Assembly (NCBI RefSeq): GCF_027498035.1 | Contig: NZ_CP114978.1 | Location: 1,922,001-1,986,000, forward strand | From: Pseudoxanthomonas sp. | GTDB taxonomy: Bacteria; Pseudomonadota; Gammaproteobacteria; Xanthomonadales; Xanthomonadaceae | Length of the DNA: 64,000 nt | Reading direction: 5' to 3' | In this document: positions 51,501-59,986 of the stretch, one piece after another | Numbering within the stretch: position 1 is the stretch's first letter | How the letters are laid out: each line of letters begins with the position of its first letter | The notes under the pieces: model-generated | Told to the model about the DNA's origin: nothing | The model's input: the letters and a program-made list of their open reading frames with translations, nothing else | Databases searched by the model: none | Position numbers and translations under genes: made by a program

Positions 51501-52397
51501 TCAGCGCGCGCGACGCGCAGGCCGGAGGTGTTCGGCCAGCGCGCCGGCTTCAGCCGAAATCTGGCCCGCATCGCGCAGGCACAACATCAAGGTGCGTCGG
51601 GTCCAGGCATCGGTGAGCGGCACGGCACGCACGCCATGGCGGCGGCCCAGGCGGCTGACCACCATCGCCGGCAACACGCCCAGGCCGACGCCCTCGCCGA
51701 CCATGCGGCAGACGTCTTCCAGGCTACGCACCCGCAGGCGCCAGGTCAGCGGCGTGCCACCGGCGGCGAGATTGCGTTCGATCAGCACCTGTTGGGCGGC
51801 CTCTTCCATCAAGCCGATGAAAGGCTGCCGGGCAGCGCTGGCGATGGGTAGCGGCGCATGGCCTTCCAGCACATGTCCGGCCGGCACGGCGAGCACCAGC
51901 GCATCGGCACGCAGCGGATGGCATTGCAGGCCGCGCAGGTCGGCGGCATCGGAGACGATGCCCAGGTCGCAGGCGCCGCGCCGCACGGCATCGGCGATGA
52001 ACTCGCTGAGGTGTTCTTCGGTTTCCACCTGCACGCCGGGATGCGCGCGCAGGAACGCCGGCAGGCGGCGCGGCAGCAGGTCGCTCAGGCCGGAGGTGTT
52101 GGCGTAGACCCGCACGCGCGGGGCACGCTCGGTACCGAATGCGGACAAGGCCGTATGCAGCGACGCGACCTCGGCCAGCACCTGGCGCGCGTGCCGCAGC
52201 AGCACTTCGCCCGCGTCGGTCAGGGCGACGCCGCGCGCCTGCCGTTGCAGCAGCGGCGCGCCGAGCCGGGCTTCCATGCCGCGGATGCGCTCGCTGGCCG
52301 AGGCCAAGGTGATGCAGGCGCGCCGCGCGCCGGCGGTGATGGAGCCGGCTTCGCTCACATGCACGAACAGGCCCAGGTCGGTGAGGTCGAAACGCAT
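51501..52397 (-). CDS. LysR-family transcriptional regulator
   Basis: 298 residues: an N-terminal winged helix (LTDLGLFVHVSEAGSITAGA, then ACITLASASERIRGMEARLG, APLLQRQARGVALTDAGEVL) and a periplasmic-binding-like effector domain from about residue 90 (RVRVYANTSGLSDLLPRRLP, GACDLGIVSDAADL, MVGEGVGLGVLPAMVV). ATG 52397 is the canonical start (MRFDLTDLGLFV). It is divergent from a TauE/SafE permease gene, and LysR regulators commonly control such divergent partners, so sulfite, sulfonate or a related anion may be the signal; that is inference from position. It overlaps no other gene and converges on the DUF3325 gene. Confidence 0.88.
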   Translation of the reverse strand: MRFDLTDLGLFVHVSEAGSITAGARRACITLASASERIRGMEARLGAPLLQRQARGVALTDAGEVLLRHARQVLAEVASLHTALSAFGTERAPRVRVYANTSGLSDLLPRRLPAFLRAHPGVQVETEEHLSEFIADAVRRGACDLGIVSDAADLRGLQCHPLRADALVLAVPAGHVLEGHAPLPIASAARQPFIGLMEEAAQQVLIERNLAAGGTPLTWRLRVRSLEDVCRMVGEGVGLGVLPAMVVSRLGRRHGVRAVPLTDAWTRRTLMLCLRDAGQISAEAGALAEHLRPARRAR

Positions 52398-52514
52398 GCG
52401 GCGAGGCTATCAGCCTTCGGCCCTGCCTGAGCCTGGCTGCGGAATATCCCGATGGTGCATGCCGCCGGCATCGGCAACAGTGGCGGCCCGTTTTCCCACC
52501 CCACAGGAATCCCC

Positions 52515-53279
52515 ATGCAGGCTGCGCTGGCGCCATGGCAATGGCTGGCCGTGATCGCGATCTTCGTCGTGGCCGGCTGCGTCAAGGGCGTGATCGGGCT
52601 GGGACTACCGACCATCTCGATGGCCCTGCTGGCGGTGTTCATGCTGCCCAGCCATGCCGCCGCGCTGCTGGTGGTGCCTTCGCTGCTGAGCAACCTGTGG
52701 CAGATGCGGCCGCTGCGCACGCTGGGCCCGTTGCTGCGCCGGACCGGGCTGCTGCAGCTGGGCACGATCATCGGCACGCTGTTGGCCGGACTGGTGTGGG
52801 GCGCGCCCGCAGGCGCGTGGGCATCGGTGATCCTGGGCGTGGTGCTGTGCCTATACGCCGCCAGCGGCCTGGCAGGCTGGCAATTGCCTGCGGGCCGGCC
52901 GCGGCGCGGGCTGTTCATGGGCCTGGCCACCGGCGTGGTGACCGCGGTCAGCGGCGTGTTCGTGATCCCGGCCGTGCCCTACCTGCAGTCGCTGAAACTG
53001 GAGCGTGACGGGCTGGTCCAGGCGATGGGCCTGTCGTTCACCGTGTCCACGCTGGCGCTGTCGGTGAACCTGGCCGCGGCCGGGGCCTTCCAGTTGGCCG
53101 ACGTGGCGACTTCATGCGCGCTGGTGGTGCCGACCCTGGTCGGCATGTCGCTGGGCGGCGCGTTGCGCCAGCGGCTCTCGCCGCAGGCCTTCCGGCGCTG
53201 CTTCCTGATCGCGCTGCTGGTGCTGGGCGTGTATCTGGCGGCCGGCGTGCTGCTGGCGGGCGCGTCCCGCCACGGCTGA
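52515..53279 (+). CDS. TauE/SafE-family permease
   Basis: Inner-membrane anion exporter or importer (sulfite, sulfoacetate and related anions in known members), 254 residues with about eight helices. ATG 52515 follows AGGA by eight bases. Typical features are the first helix WLAVIAIFVVAGCVKGVIGL with the GxxKGxxGxG motif, GLPTISMALLAVFMLPSHAA, PSLLSNLWQM, and the repeat in the second half, GLATGVVTAVSGVFVIPAVP, YLQSLKLERDGLVQAMGLSF. It is divergent from the LysR gene with a 117-base control region. Confidence 0.87.
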   Translation: MQAALAPWQWLAVIAIFVVAGCVKGVIGLGLPTISMALLAVFMLPSHAAALLVVPSLLSNLWQMRPLRTLGPLLRRTGLLQLGTIIGTLLAGLVWGAPAGAWASVILGVVLCLYAASGLAGWQLPAGRPRRGLFMGLATGVVTAVSGVFVIPAVPYLQSLKLERDGLVQAMGLSFTVSTLALSVNLAAAGAFQLADVATSCALVVPTLVGMSLGGALRQRLSPQAFRRCFLIALLVLGVYLAAGVLLAGASRHG

Positions 53280-53480
53280 GCGGCCCGCTTCGGATCGCGA
53301 CGGGGATCGGCTGGTCGATCTGCCGAAACCCTTCGTTCTTCTGCCGAATGCACCCAGCGATCTGCCTAAATGCGCACTGGGTTTTGCGGGCGCCGGCCGG
53401 GATAATCGACCGATTCAATCCGCTTCGGTGGCAGCTTCCGGCAACCGCCTGGGCTGCTGACCACCCCGCAAGGAGTCACC

Positions 53481-55013
53481 ATGTCTGCTGACCTGCTCAA
53501 GGCCCTGGGCCTTGGCCCGACCAATTCCGGCACTTACCTCGGCCATGGCGAGTGGTCCAAGACCACCGATGCCGGCGTACTGGAATCGGTCAATCCGACC
53601 ACCAACACCGTCATCGCCACGGTCCACGCCAGCAGCCAAGCCGATTACGACACCGTGATCGCGCGCGCCCAGGCCGCCTTCAAGGTCTGGCGCACCACGC
53701 CGGCCCCGCGCCGCGGCGAAGCGGTGCGCCTGTGCGGCGAAGCGCTGCGCGCCAACAAGGACCTGCTCGGCTCGCTGGTCGCATTGGAGATGGGCAAGTC
53801 CAAGCCGGAGGGCGACGGTGAAGTGCAGGAGATGATCGACATCGCCGACTTCGCCGTGGGCCAGAGCCGGATGCTTTACGGCTACACCATGCATTCGGAG
53901 CGCCCGGGCCACCGCATGTACGAGCAGTACCACCCGATCGGCCTGGTCGGCATCATCAGCGCGTTCAATTTCCCGGTCGCGGTGTGGTCGTGGAATGCGT
54001 TCCTGGCCACCATCTGCGGCGACATCTGCATCTGGAAGCCGTCCAACAAGACCCCGCTGACTGCCATCGCCACGCAGAAGATCTGCAACGACGCGCTCAA
54101 GGACGCCGGCTTCCCGGACCTGTTCTTCCTGATCAACGATGCCGGCATCGAACTGGCCCAGCAGTTCGTCGACGACAAGCGCGTGCCGCTGATCAGCTTC
54201 ACCGGCTCGACCGAAGTCGGCCGCACCGTCGGCGAGCGCGTCGCGCGCCGCATGGGCCGCAGCCTGCTGGAGCTGGGCGGCAACAACGCGATCATCCTGG
54301 ACGAAACCGCGGACCTGAAGCTGGCCGTGCCAGGCATCGTGTTCGGCGCCGTCGGCACCGCCGGCCAGCGCTGCACCACCACCCGCCGCCTGATCGTGCA
54401 CGCCTCGATCTACGACACCGTGCTGGCCACCCTGGTCAAGGCGTACAAGCAGGTCGAAGGCAAGATCGGCGATCCGCTGGACGCAGCCAACCTGATGGGC
54501 CCGCTCAACAGCAAGTCGGCGGTCGCAGCCTTCCTCAAATCCATCGCGCAGGCCAAGGCCGCCGGCGGCGTGGTCGAAACCGGTGGCAGCGCCATCGAAC
54601 GCGACGGCAATTTCGTCCTGCCCACGATCATCTCCGGCCTGAAGAATTCCGATGCGGTGGTCCAGCACGAGACCTTCGCGCCGATCCTGTACGTGATGAA
54701 GTACGAGACGCTGGACGAGGCCATCGACATGCAGAACGGCGTGCCGCAGGGCCTGTCCTCGTCGATCTTCACCAACAACCTGAAAGCCGCCGAGAAGTTC
54801 CTCTCGGCCGCCGGCAGCGACTGCGGCATCGCCAACGTCAACATCGGCACCAGCGGTGCGGAGATCGGCGGCGCGTTCGGCGGCGAGAAGGACACCGGTG
54901 GCGGGCGCGAGTCCGGTTCGGATGCGTGGAAGGCCTACATGCGCCGCCAGACCAACACGATCAACTACTCCGATTCGCTGCCGCTGGCCCAGGGCATCAA
55001 GTTCGACCTGTAA
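53481..55013 (+). CDS. amaB: ALDH7-family aldehyde dehydrogenase (aminoadipate semialdehyde type)
   Basis: Oxidises L-2-aminoadipate 6-semialdehyde or related aldehydes with NAD+, used in lysine degradation; relatives of antiquitin. 510 residues. Landmarks: GIISAFNFPVAVWSWNAFLA, CGDICIWKPSNKTPLTAIAT, SFTGSTEVGRTVGERVARRM, ELGGNNAIILDE (general base Glu), Cys298 in GTAGQRCTTTRR, and SGAEIGGAFGGEKDTGGGRE (ALDH7 C-terminal signature). ATG 53481 follows AAGGAG. The 200 bases upstream hold the promoter; a terminator with six T follows at 55040-55080. Named by family similarity. Confidence 0.88.
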   Translation: MSADLLKALGLGPTNSGTYLGHGEWSKTTDAGVLESVNPTTNTVIATVHASSQADYDTVIARAQAAFKVWRTTPAPRRGEAVRLCGEALRANKDLLGSLVALEMGKSKPEGDGEVQEMIDIADFAVGQSRMLYGYTMHSERPGHRMYEQYHPIGLVGIISAFNFPVAVWSWNAFLATICGDICIWKPSNKTPLTAIATQKICNDALKDAGFPDLFFLINDAGIELAQQFVDDKRVPLISFTGSTEVGRTVGERVARRMGRSLLELGGNNAIILDETADLKLAVPGIVFGAVGTAGQRCTTTRRLIVHASIYDTVLATLVKAYKQVEGKIGDPLDAANLMGPLNSKSAVAAFLKSIAQAKAAGGVVETGGSAIERDGNFVLPTIISGLKNSDAVVQHETFAPILYVMKYETLDEAIDMQNGVPQGLSSSIFTNNLKAAEKFLSAAGSDCGIANVNIGTSGAEIGGAFGGEKDTGGGRESGSDAWKAYMRRQTNTINYSDSLPLAQGIKFDL

Positions 55014-55039
55014 GCCAGCGATCTGACTACAGGCGGGCC

Positions 55040-55080
55040 GCCAGGCCAGGCATCCGGACATCCGGGGGCCTGGCTTTTTT
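55040..55080 (+). terminator. Intrinsic terminator
   Basis: GCCAGGCC (55040-55047) pairs with GGCCTGGC (55067-55074), with a smaller ATCCGGACATCCGGG hairpin in the loop, followed by TTTTTT. It ends the ALDH7 transcript. Confidence 0.8.
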
Positions 55081-55248
55081 CTTGCCTTGCAGCCCATCCG
55101 CATCCAGCGCAGGCAGTACTTTCGCTGGCGATCTGCGGCGCCTGGCGGTCATCGGCAAAGCAGGAGAAACGCTGCATACCGGCTGCGCCGGTGCGGTCCT
55201 GCGTCGCGTTTTGTACCCTTGCCCGCCCCACGCGCCTCGTGACACCCC

Positions 55249-55524
55249 ATGTCCCCAGCCGGCAAGCGCTTCACCTATCGCCTGGCCTTCCGGCCGGTCG
55301 ACGACCAGATGTCTTCCGCGGAACTGGCCCGCACGGTCCAGCACGCGCTGCTTTCACTGGCCGGCGCGCCGCACCACATTTCGATCGTCAGCATCCAGCG
55401 CCCGCCGCTGCAGGACACCACCGGCCTGTACGTGGCCGCGGCCGCGTCGGGAGCCGAACACTGGTACCGGGAACTTGACGATGACCTGCTCAGCCACGGC
55501 CTGCGGGGCGAACTGCACTTCTAG
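55249..55524 (+). CDS. Hypothetical 91-residue protein
   Basis: Not recognised. 91 residues, acidic to neutral, no signal peptide or membrane helix, predicted alpha/beta (YRLAFRPVDDQMSSAELART, VQHALLSLAGAPHHISIVSI, DTTGLYVAAAASGAEHWYRE, LDDDLLSHGLRGELHF). Codon use is like its neighbours, which supports it as real. The start ATG 55249 lacks a clear ribosome site. Its TAG stop (55522-55524) begins CTAGGAGCGGCC, a sequence that looks like a decayed arm of the repeat family at 55544. No functional clue from neighbours. Confidence 0.6.
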   Translation: MSPAGKRFTYRLAFRPVDDQMSSAELARTVQHALLSLAGAPHHISIVSIQRPPLQDTTGLYVAAAASGAEHWYRELDDDLLSHGLRGELHF

Positions 55525-55543
55525 GAGCGGCCGGCAGCAACCG

Positions 55544-55616
55544 TCGTAGGAGCGGCCCATGGCCGCGAAAGGCTTTCCCGGTGATGCCCCATCGCGGCCA
55601 TGGGCCGCTCCTACGA
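55544..55616. repeat. Perfect 25-bp inverted repeat with GTAG ends
   Basis: Arms 55544-55568 and 55592-55616 are exact reverse complements. Each has GTAG (or CTAC) near its outer end, and each contains the palindrome GCGGCCATGGGCCGC or its inverse. The 23-base loop reads AAGGCTTTCCC and on. It is another GTAG-type REP dimer with a different stem from the SMAG units. It separates the hypothetical gene from the convergent DUF3106 gene. Confidence 0.82.
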
Positions 55617-55668
55617 CAGCGGAAAGCCGGATGGCCTGTGCCGGCCATGCTCCCGGTCAGTTGCGCAA

Positions 55669-56286
55669 TCAGCGGGCCAGCTGCTCGCGCAACCACTGCG
55701 CGCGCGATGCGCTGGTGGTGGCGATCAGGGCCTGGCGCAGGGTGTCGCGGTCCTGCGGCGGCGTGCGCTGGGCCAGCACGGCCAGGTCGGCACGCTGCGG
55801 GGCGCTCATCTGCTGCAGCACCGCGCGCATCGGCTGGCGTTCGGCCTCCGGCATGAAGGCCAGCAGCGGGAACAGCTTGTTGTAATCGGCACCGATCTCC
55901 GGCCCCATCCGCCAGCCGGCCTGTTCGGCCGAATCCAGCATCGCGAACCGCGCGGCCAACGCCTGTTGCTGTGCGGGCGGCAGCGTGGCCAGCGTCGCGG
56001 CCGCCTGCTGCAGGCGGGTACGCGTGGCGGGGTCCAGCGCGCGCCAGTCGGCGTACTCGCCGCGCTGCTGCAGGCGCTGCAAGGGCGGCAGCGCATCCCA
56101 GGCCGCCAGGCGCCGGGCAAAGGCGGCGCGGCCGTTTTCGTCCAGCGCCGCCAGGCGACTGGCGCGGCGCGCCTGCACCGCAGGGGTCACTGAATCTTCT
56201 TCGGAAGTCTGCGCCACCAGGGTGGCGCTCAGGACAAGCAGCAGCGCCGGCACGGCCAGCAGCCACCACCGCTTACTGGACGACAT
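55669..56286 (-). CDS. DUF3106 exported protein
   Basis: 205 residues, function unknown. An N-terminal signal or anchor helix (MSSSKRWWLLAVPALLLVL, then SATLVAQ) is followed by an almost entirely alpha-helical acidic part with repeated Leu-Pro-Pro turns (ALPPLQRLQQRGEYADWRAL, TLPPAQQQALAARFAMLDSA, AEQAGWRMGPEIGADYNKLF). DUF3106 proteins are found in beta/gamma-proteobacteria next to ECF sigma factors. ATG 56286 is seven bases after GGAGG and overlaps the end of the upstream sigma-like gene by 14 bases, so they are coupled. Periplasmic sensing is a guess. Confidence 0.78.
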   Translation of the reverse strand: MSSSKRWWLLAVPALLLVLSATLVAQTSEEDSVTPAVQARRASRLAALDENGRAAFARRLAAWDALPPLQRLQQRGEYADWRALDPATRTRLQQAAATLATLPPAQQQALAARFAMLDSAEQAGWRMGPEIGADYNKLFPLLAFMPEAERQPMRAVLQQMSAPQRADLAVLAQRTPPQDRDTLRQALIATTSASRAQWLREQLAR

Positions 56287-57457
56287 CCATCGCCTCCTGC
56301 GGCGGGGCGGCCAGCGCCTGCGCGGCGTCACGCTGGCGGTCCTGCGGGGCGGCGGCATACCAGGCAAGCAGGCCAGCACGCTGCGACAGTGCCTGGCCCT
56401 GTGGGTCCATCAGCAGGTCGAAATCCGGGTGGGTCAGCACGCCCTGGGCCGCGTCGAAACGCGCTGCGGCGTCATTGTCGCTGGACAACGCTTCGACCTT
56501 GACCTGGGCTTCGTCGGCCAGGCCCTGCGCACCGGGTGCGCCATCGGCCTGGACCGTCGCCGGTGCGGACAACCGCGATTGCTGCCCGTGCCACCACCAG
56601 GCGCCGACTGCCGCCAGCGCACACAGCACCACCAGCGCGACCACGGCCAGCGTCCACGGGAACGGCTTGGCAGGCTTGCGCGGCCCGACGGGCGCGCGGG
56701 TGTTGGCAGGTGCGTCCACCGCAGGTGCCGTGGACGGGGTGCTCGATGGGGCACGCACGGCATCGCCGGCTTCGGGTTCCGGCACCACCGCGCGCCGGTC
56801 GGTGCCGAGCACCAGCGTTTCGCGCAGCCGCGACAGGTGCGCCAGCCGCTCGGGCGACAACGCACGCAGATGCTGCTGCACGGCTTCGGCCAGATCGCGC
56901 CAACCCTGCGGATCCGGCTGGCCTGCGTCGTCGCGTGGGCAGGCACGGGTCAGGGCGGCGCGGTACGCGGCCTGGTCCACGTCCATGGCCGCGGCTGCGT
57001 CGTCTTCGTCCAGCCCGGCCGCCAGGCGCAGCAGCAGGGCCATGCGGTCGGCATCGGACAGGTCGGCCAGCCAGTCCAGGTCCTGGGGCCAGCGGGCTTC
57101 GGGATGGGCCTGGCGCAGCGGCGGGGCGGCGGCCAGCAGCGACCAGAAGCCGCGCGGCCACTGCGCCATGGGCTGATCGCTGGCGTACTGGCGGAAGGCG
57201 CGCAGCGAGGCGGCCAAGGCAATCTCGCCGGTCTCGCGGCGGCCGCACTGCAGCTCGGCCAGGACCACGCCGCGGCGTTCGACACCGCGCAGGAATGCGG
57301 AGAGCGCCACGGGGACGTCGGCAGGTGAGTTCAAGAGGGAGTCGGTCTGCTGGGTGGAAATGTGGCGGTCATGATAGGCGCCGATGCGCTTGTTGGGATC
57401 GCCTGTGCCAGCCTTGACATTGGCCGAACATTCAAATTTCCCGGGATATCCGCGCAT
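56273..57457 (-). CDS. Membrane-anchored sigma-factor-like protein
   Basis: About 394 residues, start uncertain (ATG 57457 used; a TTG near 57336 would begin LNSPADVPVALSAFLRGVER). The N-terminal 180 residues resemble degenerate ECF sigma domains: ALSAFLRGVERRGVVLAELQ and GEIALAASLRAFRQYASD like region 2, ADRMALLLRLAAGLDEDDAA and AAMDVDQAAYRAALTRACP like region 4. A Pro-rich stretch and a single membrane helix (FPWTLAVVALVVLCALAAVG, then WWWHG) follow, with a C-terminal periplasmic part of about 110 residues. The sigma core binding residues are not obvious. It is coupled to the DUF3106 gene. Confidence 0.65.
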   Translation of the reverse strand: MRGYPGKFECSANVKAGTGDPNKRIGAYHDRHISTQQTDSLLNSPADVPVALSAFLRGVERRGVVLAELQCGRRETGEIALAASLRAFRQYASDQPMAQWPRGFWSLLAAAPPLRQAHPEARWPQDLDWLADLSDADRMALLLRLAAGLDEDDAAAAMDVDQAAYRAALTRACPRDDAGQPDPQGWRDLAEAVQQHLRALSPERLAHLSRLRETLVLGTDRRAVVPEPEAGDAVRAPSSTPSTAPAVDAPANTRAPVGPRKPAKPFPWTLAVVALVVLCALAAVGAWWWHGQQSRLSAPATVQADGAPGAQGLADEAQVKVEALSSDNDAAARFDAAQGVLTHPDFDLLMDPQGQALSQRAGLLAWYAAAPQDRQRDAAQALAAPPQEAMDVVQ

Positions 57458-57803
57458 TCCTCGCCACGACGGTTGTGCACAGCAATCACTTTTCGTTCAT
57501 CGCGCCACGCCGGCCGCCAAGATGACAACCATGCGTCGGCCTGTTCCACGGGTAAGTTATTGAAATAGATATAAAATATCTTCATGGCGTTTTTTTCACC
57601 AATGTGACGCCGACCCACAGCACACCGGATTTTTCGCGTGGAGCAGGCGCGCCATGCACAGGCTTATCCACAGGCGGTGTGGATAAGGGAGTTTTCCCAA
57701 TGGAGACCGGCAGTTGCGCGCCTTTCGTTAACCGGCGGACAGGTTCCTGACGCAAACGCACATACGCCTGTCCGCACTGACCGGTGTCCTACACTTGTCG
57801 CCG
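57458..57803. promoter_or_regulatory. priA upstream region with two perfect DnaA boxes and an AT-rich block
   Basis: TTATCCACA at 57664-57672 and its inverse TGTGGATAA at 57678-57686 are perfect DnaA boxes five bases apart. TTGTGCACA near 57473 is a one-mismatch relative. The stretch 57548-57605 (for example TTATTGAAATAGATATAAAA) is strikingly AT-rich against the surrounding DNA. No gene is convincing in this 346-base gap. The layout suggests DnaA control of priA. I do not call it an origin. Confidence 0.6.
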
Positions 57804-59984
57804 ATGTCACCCACCCTGGTTCTCCGTGTCGCCCTGCCGGTCCCGCTGCGGCAGGCATTCGACTACCTGCCGCCCGCCGGACGCCCGGCCAGGTCCGATG
57901 ACCTTGGCCGGCGGGTCCGGGTGCCGTTCGGCAGCCGCGAACTGGTCGGCGTGGTCATTGCGGTCGCCGCACCCGATCCGGCCGCCAGCGAACTGCGCGC
58001 CGCCCTGGACATCCTGGATGAGGCCCCGCTACTGGCCGGCGAACTGCGCCGCTCGCTGCAGTGGCTGGCCGGCTACACCCATGCGCCGCTGGGCGAAGTG
58101 CTGGCCACCGCCCTGCCCGGCCCGCTGCGCCACGGCGAGCCGCTGCCGGTGCGCGAAGCCTGGCGCTGGCGCCTGACCGAGGCCGGTATGACCGGCCTGG
58201 ACCGCCTGCGCGTCGGCAGCAAACCGCGCCTGCTGGCCGAGGCCCTGCGGGGCGACGGCCTGCCGGAATGGCAGCTCGACGATACCCAGCCCGGCTGGCG
58301 CACGGCCGCACGCAGCCTGGCGCAACGTGCGCTGGTCGAACGCGTGGCCGAACAGGTCGCGCCCAAGCGCCTGCCGATGCAGTCCGGACCGACCCTCAAC
58401 CCCGAGCAGGTCGCCGCAGTCGCCGCGATTCCCGACCAGGGTTTCGCCCCGATCCTGCTGGAAGGCGTCACCGGCAGCGGCAAGACCGAGGTCTACCTGC
58501 AAACCATCGCCGCCTGCCTGGCACGCGGCAAGCAGGCACTGGTGCTGGTGCCGGAAATCGGCCTGACCCCGCAAACGCTAGCGCGCTTCCGTGCGCGTCT
58601 GGGCGTGGAGGTGCATGCACTGCATTCCGGGCTGGCCGATGGCGAGCGTGCGCTGACCTGGGCCGCCTGCCTGCGCGGCGAGGCACGGGTGATCGTCGGC
58701 ACGCGCTCGGCGGTGTTCGTGCCACTGCCCGAGGCCGGGCTGATCGTCATCGACGAAGAGCACGACGGCAGCTACAAGCAGTTGGACGGAATCCGTTACC
58801 ACGCGCGTGACTTCGCCCTGGTGCGCGGCAAGGCGCTGGACGTGCCGGTGATCCTGGGCAGCGCCACGCCGTCGCTGGAGACGCTCTACAACGCCCAGGC
58901 CGGCCGCTACGCGCACCTGCGCCTGGTCAAGCGTGCGGGCGATGCCAAGGCGCCGACGGTGCGCGTGGTGGATATCCGCAAGCGCCCGCTCGCCGCGGGC
59001 TTGTCGCCGGAAATCCTGGCCGCCATCGCCGCCCAGCTACAGGCCGGCGGCCAGGTGCTGGTGTTCAAGAACCGCCGCGGCTACGCGCCGGTGCTGCTGT
59101 GCCACGACTGCGGCTGGAGCGCGCACTGCAACCGCTGCGACGCACCGATGACCGTGCACGCGGCCGGACGCCGGCTGCAGTGCCACCACTGCGGCCATCG
59201 CAAGCCGGCGCCGCCGGCCTGCCCCGACTGCGGCGGCCTGGCACTGCAACCGCAGGGCGTGGGCACCGAACGGCTGGAAGAGCTGCTGGCCGACACCTTC
59301 CCGCAGGTACCGGTGCTGCGCATCGACCGCAGCACCACCCAGCGCAAGGGCGCGCTGGAACAGCACTTCGCCACCCTCGGCGATGGCCCCGGCATCCTGG
59401 TCGGCACCCAGATCCTGGCCAAGGGCCACGACCTGCCGCTGCTCACGCTGGTCGTGGTGGTGGGCGTGGATGAAGGCCTGTTCTCGGCCGACTTCCGCGC
59501 CGGCGAAAAACTCTCGCAGCTGCTGATCCAGGTGGCCGGCCGCGCCGGTCGCGCCGCACGCCCGGGCCAGGTCTGGCTGCAGACCCACCACCCTGGGCAC
59601 CCGCTGCTGGAAACATTGCTCTCCGGCGGCTACCGCGCCTTTGCCGATGCCGAACTGATCCAGCGCCAGGCGGCCGGTTTCCCGCCGTTCGCGCACCTGG
59701 CCATGATCCGCGCCGAAGCCAAGCAGATCGAGCACGTCCAGGCCTTCCTGCGTGCCGCCCGTGCCGCGCTGGCCCACGCCGATGCCAGCCTGGAACTGCA
59801 CGGCCCGCTCCCCGCGCCGATGCCGCGCCGCGCCGGTTTCCAGCGCATGCAACTGCTGCTGTCCTCGGCTCAGCGGCCGCGCCTGCACGCCGCATTGCAG
59901 GCCGCCCTGCCAACCATCGACACCCTGCCCGAGGCCCGCCGCGTGCGCTGGTCGCTGGATGTGGACCCGGTCGACCTGTACTGA
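57804..59984 (+). CDS. priA: Primosomal protein N' (replication restart helicase PriA)
   Basis: 3'-5' SF2 helicase that recognises stalled forks and reloads DnaB. 726 residues from ATG 57804 (MSPTLVLRVALPVPLRQAFD); a TTG nine bases earlier is less likely. N-terminal 3'BD (RQAFDYLPPAGRPARSDDLG, RVPFGSRELVGVV), Walker A in GVTGSGKTEVYLQTIAACLA, DEEHD motif II, LGSATPSLETL, eight zinc cysteines in two clusters (CHDCGWSAHCNRCD and CHHCGH then CPDCGG), GTQILAKGHDLPLLTLV and QVAGRAGRAARPG (motif VI). DnaA boxes lie upstream. It ends two bases before the convergent VanW-like gene, with no terminator between. Confidence 0.95.
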   Translation: MSPTLVLRVALPVPLRQAFDYLPPAGRPARSDDLGRRVRVPFGSRELVGVVIAVAAPDPAASELRAALDILDEAPLLAGELRRSLQWLAGYTHAPLGEVLATALPGPLRHGEPLPVREAWRWRLTEAGMTGLDRLRVGSKPRLLAEALRGDGLPEWQLDDTQPGWRTAARSLAQRALVERVAEQVAPKRLPMQSGPTLNPEQVAAVAAIPDQGFAPILLEGVTGSGKTEVYLQTIAACLARGKQALVLVPEIGLTPQTLARFRARLGVEVHALHSGLADGERALTWAACLRGEARVIVGTRSAVFVPLPEAGLIVIDEEHDGSYKQLDGIRYHARDFALVRGKALDVPVILGSATPSLETLYNAQAGRYAHLRLVKRAGDAKAPTVRVVDIRKRPLAAGLSPEILAAIAAQLQAGGQVLVFKNRRGYAPVLLCHDCGWSAHCNRCDAPMTVHAAGRRLQCHHCGHRKPAPPACPDCGGLALQPQGVGTERLEELLADTFPQVPVLRIDRSTTQRKGALEQHFATLGDGPGILVGTQILAKGHDLPLLTLVVVVGVDEGLFSADFRAGEKLSQLLIQVAGRAGRAARPGQVWLQTHHPGHPLLETLLSGGYRAFADAELIQRQAAGFPPFAHLAMIRAEAKQIEHVQAFLRAARAALAHADASLELHGPLPAPMPRRAGFQRMQLLLSSAQRPRLHAALQAALPTIDTLPEARRVRWSLDVDPVDLY

Positions 59985-59986
59985 AT

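Noticed and set aside
57331..57618. Minus-strand open frame of 95 codons between the sigma-like gene and priA
   Set aside because: No ribosome site, overlaps the sigma-like gene in another frame, and its N-terminal part falls in the AT-rich block. No recognisable domain.
57458..57803. Chromosomal replication origin
   Set aside because: Only two perfect DnaA boxes and no dnaA, dnaN, rpmH or gidA neighbours. Promoter control of priA is the simpler reading.
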